From: Datnioides undecimradiatus
Taxonomy: Eukaryota > Chordata > Actinopteri > Lobotiformes > Datnioididae
Length of the DNA: 64,000 nt
Reading direction: 5' to 3'
Assembly (NCBI GenBank): GCA_008933995.1
Contig: WARS01000013.1
Location: forward strand, 15,565,806 to 15,629,805
This document shows positions 57,924 through 64,000 of the stretch, piece after piece. The translations under genes were made by a program, and so were the position numbers. The notes below the pieces were generated by a model. That model ran no database searches, was not told the DNA's origin, and was given only the letters and a program-made list of their open reading frames with translations. Each line of letters starts with the position of its first letter. The first letter of the stretch is position 1.

Positions 57924-58285
57924 GCTGCAACGACTATATTCATGACTGATTAGTCTGCTAATTGTTTTCTCAACTAACTGATTAATCGTTTAGTCTATAA
58001 AATGGCAAATGAACTGCACTTGTAAAGTGCTTTTTAACCTTAACAGGCAAAGCACTTCATAATTTGCCTCTCATTCACCGACACACTCATGCAGTTGTGG
58101 TGACAAAGCTGCCATGCAAGTGCAGGCATGCCCATCGGGAGAAAGACAATCAAACCGCAGAATCGTGCAATTAGCGGACCTTCTGTGTCACTGCCACCAT
58201 GTCGGAAAATAGTGAAAATGCCTATGTACCAGGTTTAGGTTGTTAAACTGCTTGTCTTTAAAGTCAAAATACCAAAGATACTTGT
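57924..58285 (+). repeat. Dispersed repeat split by a later insertion
   Basis: The host repeat begins gctgcaacgactatattcatgactgattag and continues to tttagtctataaaatg (58004). It resumes at gtcggaaaatagtgaaaatgcc (58201 on) and runs to about 58285 (cttgtctttaaagtcaaaataccaaagatact). Together the halves follow a common percomorph repeat related to 40176-40405. About 195 bp of a different family (58005-58198) sits inside. Confidence 0.6.
58005..58198 (-). repeat. Truncated SINE-like repeat nested in another repeat
   Basis: aaatgaactgcacttgtaaagtgcttttt, caaagcactt, gcctctcattcaccgacacactcatgcagt and aagctgccatgcaagtgcagg follow the reverse orientation of the family seen at 18541-18822. The B-box end is missing. 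No clear target-site duplication beyond ATG at the two junctions. Confidence 0.55.
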
Positions 58286-58846
58286 TAAGGTTTTACATAA
58301 AAAAGTATCTACTCACAATTTTGGAGCTTTAATCAAGGACTGTTTGACATTTTTGCTGAAAAACAACAACAAAAATTACTTTTAGAAAATTTTGAAAAAA
58401 AATATTTTTAAAATACCTGCAGATAGATTTTTAATTATTCAATCTATACATTTAAAAAAAAATCAAAATACTTTTGTTCATTCTTTTATGTTAAATCAAC
58501 ACATGCAGTGATTAATTTTTTTGCTGTTTGAGTGCCACCTTCCTTCAAGACATTCTGTTTCTTTCTCCTCTACTTGTTTTCTGTACCTCATTACTGTTTT
58601 ATCCTTTGCCTCTGTCTGTAACCACTGTGCAAATACACCACCGTCAGCATAAGCTGTAATTTTACTTAATTAAGACGAATCACACTGCAAACAGAAGATT
58701 AGCTCGGACACAGAAAAGCACGCAAAAACAATTATTTCCTAATCTTGAAATCAAACATATTTTAAAGCAAATAAAAAATTACATTAATGTCTACATGAGC
58801 ACATCTAATAATCACACTCTCATCGCACGCTTCTTTCATTCTTGCT

Positions 58847-58849
<3 letters not shown>
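58286..58849. other. Non-coding, AT-rich
   Basis: A-rich tracts at 58360-58465. Nothing else recognised. Confidence 0.5.

Positions 58850-58902
<53 letters not shown>
58850..58902. repeat. (CA)26 microsatellite, longest in the window
   Basis: A pure CA run of about 53 bp. The translated poly-Thr-His stretch is spurious. Confidence 0.95.
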
Positions 58903-58903
<1 letters not shown>

Positions 58904-59356
58904 CCTGCACTGATAGGAAACACTTAGGCATATCTCAGCAAAAGAACATGGTGACACGGTGTAAAAGCACAGATTTGGTGTTTGACTTTCTGAGTGTCAG
59001 TCGATGAATAAACTCATAATAGTTTAATATCCAGTACACACACCCATACACACAGGAACCATGGCTACATTTCTATTGTTGAATAGCAGGATTTAAGACA
59101 CTACAGGTTAGATTTTTTAAACTTTTATTTATATTTTAAATCTCTATCTTGTTTATTTGGAAATAAATATTTTGGGAGTGATGATGATGAAAACTGAGCA
59201 AGGCCCCAGCATGCAGTGTAAAACTTATTCTCTGTGTCAAGCTCCCGGTCTCTGTGGCGTAAAACCGGGGGAGCAGAGTGTTCAATCATCTTCACCCTGT
59301 CAGCGCAAAGACAAAGAGCTGCCTCCGAGCAAGCAGAACTGGTCATAGGTGATTCT

Positions 59357-59406
59357 CCCTCTCTCTCTCTCTCTCTCTGTCACACACACACACACACACA
59401 CACACA
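59357..59406. repeat. (CT)n-(CA)n compound microsatellite
   Basis: CT run 59357-59378 followed by CA run 59381-59406, the same arrangement as at 56969-57030. Confidence 0.95.
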
Positions 59407-59756
59407 GATACAGACACAGACTCACGTGCTGCGACACACACACACGAGACATGGCTGGCTACAGAAGAGGCTGGCTGGAGCGCCCTTGGCTTGATCTTCA
59501 GGCCTGGCCACTGTTAATGGACACAGTGTACGACCTGCGTGGACACAGCACCTCTTTCCACTAAAACACAGACACAGGCACACTCACACACACACAAACC
59601 TGTGCTTTCATTGTGCACCACCATCCACTAACCTTTGTTGTCCCTCTGACCCCCCACCTCGGGGGCCCTCTGCTGCCCTGTCACACTGCTGTGAGATCAT
59701 CCCCAGTCTCCTGCTGGGCAGTCAGGAGGTGGGTGATCAGAGTTGGGGGCACGGGG

Positions 59757-59758
<2 letters not shown>

Positions 59759-59798
<40 letters not shown>
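59759..59798. repeat. (TG)20 microsatellite
   Basis: A pure TG run of 40 bp. Confidence 0.95.
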
Positions 59799-59799
<1 letters not shown>

Positions 59800-60315
59800 C
59801 GAGTTGTATGAAAACAGGGCTGGGAGCATGTCATGTCTCTGTGGACCTCAGTAGAGGAAAACTGGCTGATATCTTGTCCACTATCTGTCTATTATTCCAC
59901 TTCTCCTTTTATTCTTTCCTTTCCTCATCTGTCCAGTCTATCTGTTTCAGAATCGAAACCTGCAGGATTGAGAGGGGGAAAAAAAAACCCTGACTTCTCC
60001 TCAAGTGACCTGGTGGCTTGTCTGTTTGTTCAGGCTGCATAATTCATAAAGCTGCTGGGCAGGTCATGTGATCACCTGCTTCCCACTGGCAGCAGCTAGA
60101 ATGACCCAGTGGAGTGAAGGGGAGGAGGGGGAGAGTGGGGAGAGCTGCGGTGGTGGTGTGTGGTCCAGAGGTGAGAAAGGCACCTCACAATCCCTGCTTG
60201 CTCAAAGTCCCAGACATGTTCTCCTCCAATCACAAGCTGCCAATTGCGCTCCTCACTCCTCCTGTCCAAAGGGAAGTATTTATATGTGACTGTTTGCAAC
60301 ATGCTGCTCCAACCC
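59799..60315. other. Non-coding, nothing firm recognised
   Basis: GGGAGGAGGGGGAGAGTGGGG purine patch near 60120-60141; chance open frames on both strands without domain. Confidence 0.5.
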
Positions 60316-60340
60316 ATAGATAGATAGATAGATAGATAGA
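60316..60340. repeat. (ATAG)6 microsatellite
   Basis: Six tandem GATA units. Confidence 0.95.
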
Positions 60341-61729
60341 GTTAGAAAAAGAGGCACTTTAGGGAAGAAATTAAAAAAACCCTTGACTGTGGAAAAAAAC
60401 ATGAAGTTGCTGCACCAGCTGGAACGTTTGGCACCACAGCAGTCACATCCAGGTTTCCTCAGGGGTAAACGTAAGTGAGGATCCACCGCTTAATTGCTGC
60501 TAAACTTTACAGGGCAGTACTTAAAAAACACTGGCCAAAATCCACCGCTTAAAACTGAGCTTCATTTGGGTGCTATTAAATAAAGCTATGTGGAAATCAG
60601 TAACAGTTTTTATGCTTAACTTAATACAACAATTTACGGATGCAGATTCAAGCACAGCTGGGGAGCCATCACACTGCAAGTAGCTGGGTTTCTTTTACCC
60701 AAGTGTTTGATTTGTTTTTTATGCGTAGTATTATTATAATTTGAGGTCCACCACACTTCATATGTCATATTATAATGTTTTAATGTGAAGTGCCTTGATT
60801 TGCAAGTGAGTACTGAACTGCAGCTGTGTAAATCACTGTTTGCTACAAGGTCAGTGGATGCACCGAGATACCTACTCAGACACTACGGTGAAGGGAAGCA
60901 GAACGTCTTTACTTTGCTACTGAAAGGCTTCTTCTGTCTGCAGCAGAGAATACAGCTTGTGTACATAACATGAGTCACAGAGACGCAACGTTCTTGCGCT
61001 CATGCAGCAGCTGCACCAACTGTCAACTGTATAAACTACTAGTGAGCATCAACAGGTGAGCTCCCAGCAGGAGAGTCTTCATTCTGTGTAAAAATGCATT
61101 TTAATGTATATCTCTAGATTAGGCTTCAGCTCTCTGAAGCAAATCAAATGATCAGTCAAATTCATACATGGGCTACTGTTCATATTAGCCCATATGTTTT
61201 CCTGAAGAGGTAATTGCTGAAGTTTTGAGTTAAATCTTGAATGTTGAAAACGTTTTAAGCGTCTCTAGGGTGACAGACGTAAGTGTGAGTCTGGTATAAT
61301 TTCAGATTGCTAAATGTAGCTTGTTTCAAGTTGACTGAATATTACTGTAAAGTTCTTGCCAATCTCTTGCAGGCAATTATTTTTTATTTAAGGTGACTTC
61401 AAGGAGAAAACTGTTAGAGTGAAAATGGATCTGATATCGTCTTATACAAATGAGAGCACTCAGAGAAATGTTGTATATGTTGATTCCTGTATTTTGAAGT
61501 GGAGCGCTCTGTGTCGTCATTGCTGCTGAACCTTTCCTGTATTTTGAATAAATTGCTGCTACTAAAATGTTGTTTTCGATCAATGATGTTGTGAGAATGG
61601 TAAACACAAATAGAGGAGGATGTTTGAGAGGACGCAGCATATCTTAGACAAATGCTTCTCGAGCAAGTTTGTAATAAAATAACTAATTAGAAATTTTAAG
61701 TAGCCTGTCTGTTAGTGCCAGATTTCCAA
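60341..61729. other. Non-coding, nothing firm recognised
   Basis: A 12-bp direct repeat ATCCACCGCTTA occurs at 60480-60491 and 60540-60551. No exon recognised. Confidence 0.5.
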
Positions 61730-62000
61730 ATTCTCCCTCCTTCCGCAGTGAATGAAACCTCAAATTTTATCCGGTGTGCAGCCAAAATCTCGGCAGCTGC
61801 GCTTCTAAGCTGGGACCACGACACCAACCAACTGAATTGCAGAGATATGAGTCGAGGCCTCCTGAAGGGTTATGTTTTTCGGGGGGGAGATTACAGAGTG
61901 CTCAGTAAACCCAGTCAGAGGGAAGCAGTGGGCAGCCTGAGAAGCGGACGGATTAATTGGCAAGAGTCCTCACTGGGTGTCCTCGCCAGTCTTTACTGCC
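61730..62000. promoter_or_regulatory. Candidate conserved non-coding element
   Basis: Complex, CpG-containing sequence (TATCCGGTG, ATCTCGGCAGCTGCGCTTC, GAGTCGAGGCC, GCGGACGGATTAATTGGC) that also holds a 109-codon open frame (61715-62044) without a recognisable domain. A preceding TTCCGCAG acceptor-like site makes an unidentified exon possible but there is no matching donor I trust. Confidence 0.25.
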
Positions 62001-64000
62001 TTTTTCTAGCGTTTTTATTTTTTCTTGTGTCTTGGCATCAGTAGTTTCTTACTTTTCAGTTTTGTAGTGTTTCTTTTCTGACCTTGCCTTTGGTCACAGT
62101 TTTTATTCCTTTGTTATTTCCCTGTTTCTTTACTGCTGTTTGATTCATCAGCTTGAGGATGCCCGGCCTGCTGGTCCTGACCTTCATTTCTGGAAGTTTA
62201 ATGTGCTCAAATGTGCCAGTACTCCCGTGTGACAGGCTTAGATTTAAAAAATGTGCTGGCTTGTATTTCTTCTTCTGCATGCATAAGGTTCACCCATATG
62301 CATCGACACATGTATGTACAGTAAGTGATGTGTGCATATGCAGTGTACAAGCTCACCTCTCTCTTCTCCTTCCTTCCATAGAGCGGTAATTCCTGGCCAA
62401 AGAGGAGCCGGTCCAGAGCCGAGGGACCTGGCCTCTGCACCCTCCTCCTGTTCCTGCTTTGATTTCCAATATGTCCTCCCATCACCACAGATGGCTGCAG
62501 AGGAAATATTTCCTCGGCCCACGGTGCTAGTGAGGCCCTTGGGCTCCCGTGGTTGATAGGGGGCAGAAATTGGAGAATAATGTAATAGAATATTTGATTG
62601 GGCTCTGATGGGTAGGACGCTGGGAAGACTGCCATAGTAATGTGCCTGGGCTTTGGCTGGAGGGGTGCATTCCCCCCACCCTCCTCCTATTTCTCATCTT
62701 CGTCTAGCTGCAGGTTGTGATTTAATAATATTTGGTACTTGGCGCTGCAGCCCAGGGGTCCCTGAGAACGGAAACAGGAGTCTGGTGTTTCCTGTTGGCT
62801 GTCAGAAAGACGTTAACAACATGACAAATGTTTGGCCTAAGCTGTACAAGAATCTGAGGGTGAATAAGTGGAAGTGTCAGAGGAGGAATTAATGGTTTTA
62901 CTGTGGCTGAAGAGTGGATTGGTTGGATTAGGTTCACGGAAGAGATGAGATAATCCTTATGATTAGGGACACACATACAACACTGACCTCTTACTTGGGT
63001 TAGTTATATTATACATGTTTGTCAGGGTAAAAAAGATTAATCTGCATTTAATGCTCCTTGAAACTTACTGTAGCAGCTGTAACTAGACACAGCAGAACCA
63101 TGAATTTGTCAACATGTCAGGTGTTCATAGTGGTAATATGGTAGTGGTAGTGGTAATATAACCTTTAGAAACAAACGACATGATGAAAACATGCCAATGG
63201 ACAGTAACAGACGCTCCAACAACCACAGCCCACATTACCTGACATGCTCTTAAATTTGCCAAACACATGGGTTAGCTGTCAAACCTTTCCTCTTGTGATT
63301 TTAAAACAGAAAATAGTTAGAAGTACTTAAATAGTACTGGTATTTTTCATTGCTTGATTGCATGATTCTACTCTACAATACAAGAACAGTAACATTTTCA
63401 TGTCAATAATATGAATCATCAGCTTGGTTTCATCATATCACATATTTTGTCTTTAAGTGCATCACCAAGATTCCTTCATGTGCTTCTCATCTTAAAATTG
63501 ACCAGTTAGAAACATTAAAAAGTCAGCCAGACATTGCATTTCTTCTCAACAACTCATAAAGCTAAGCTTTGCATCTTCTTCTAGCGAGATAGAGCCGATA
63601 TTAACTGCTAATGACTGGACTGGCTACAATAAGAAGCATGTCTACCTCTGTGTGAACTCAAGAGCGAAAATTTCAGAGAATTTGTGTTCATATTCAAATT
63701 TAAATTTGAAAGTGATAAATTTGACGCCTTATCCAAACTACATGTGCGAGTGTGGACAGGTGTGGCAAACTGAGGATGGGTGGTCTTTGTGAATTGAAGA
63801 TTATGTAATGTGTGTATTTGGATTGTCTGTGGATTGAAGTCTGCGATGGGCCACCAGTCTTTAGTGCCTTTTTAGTGCTGGTTTCATCCTCCAGGGTCAA
63901 AACCAAGCAGATCTGTGGAATTTAAGAGTGAATGGAAGTAATCTGCAGGTAATCGCAGCTCCAGTTTTGACTAAAAGACAAAAGTGATTCTATAAAAACA
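62001..64000. other. Non-coding to the window end
   Basis: Moderately GC-rich, complex sequence at 62390-62780, otherwise AT-rich. No exon of a known family was found on either strand. Confidence 0.5.

Noticed and set aside
61715-62044. Possible exon after a TTCCGCAG acceptor-like site
   Set aside because: No recognisable protein family and no reliable donor; kept only as a weak regulatory candidate.
1-64000. CRISPR array, operon, phage or bacterial system
   Set aside because: No regularly spaced direct repeats with unique spacers, no ribosome-binding sites or operon-like packed genes; introns, microsatellites and the two vertebrate genes define a fish nuclear locus.

Overview
The window is vertebrate nuclear DNA and almost certainly from a teleost, probably a percomorph. 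Two multi-exon genes with GT/AG introns sit on the + strand inside large non-coding flanks. The flanks are rich in CA/GT microsatellites and in degenerate copies of dispersed repeats that I recognise from memory as typical of spiny-rayed fishes. Nothing suggests bacterial, viral or CRISPR content. Most open frames here are chance frames in non-coding or low-complexity DNA.

Layout. 1-22,400: gene-free, with pentanucleotide and GT microsatellites, several fossil repeats (about 5,820-6,311, 12,541-12,730, 15,545-16,405, 18,541-18,822, 18,845-19,170), a dead Tc1-type transposase fragment (about 21,110-21,405), and stretches whose composition looks like conserved non-coding elements (8,870-9,115, 9,485-10,130, 14,470-14,980). 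22,420-29,050: kbtbd8, a BTB-BACK-Kelch CUL3 adaptor in five coding exons (604 aa) with a CCAAT-box promoter and a roughly 2.7 kb 3' UTR. 29,250 to about 44,100: a proton-linked monocarboxylate transporter of the SLC16A1/SLC16A7 group, closest to MCT2, in four coding exons (491 aa) plus a probable non-coding first exon. 44,100-64,000: gene-free, with more microsatellites, a nested repeat insertion (57,924-58,285) and further regulatory-element candidates, best at 52,630-52,840.

The two genes lie head to tail with only about 300 bp between the presumed poly(A) site of kbtbd8 and the presumed first exon of the transporter. There is no sign that they share a pathway: KBTBD8 is a nuclear/cytoplasmic ubiquitin-ligase adaptor linked in other vertebrates to neural-crest specification, and the transporter moves lactate, pyruvate and ketone bodies with protons. 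The wide flanks may carry regulatory elements for these genes or for others outside the window, but that is inference from composition only.

The most unusual single structure is a near-perfect 32-bp-stem hairpin with a 7-nt loop (35,818-35,888) in intron 2 of the transporter. I found no clear new multi-gene system. All family assignments come from reading translations and from memory of the families; no alignment or database search was run.
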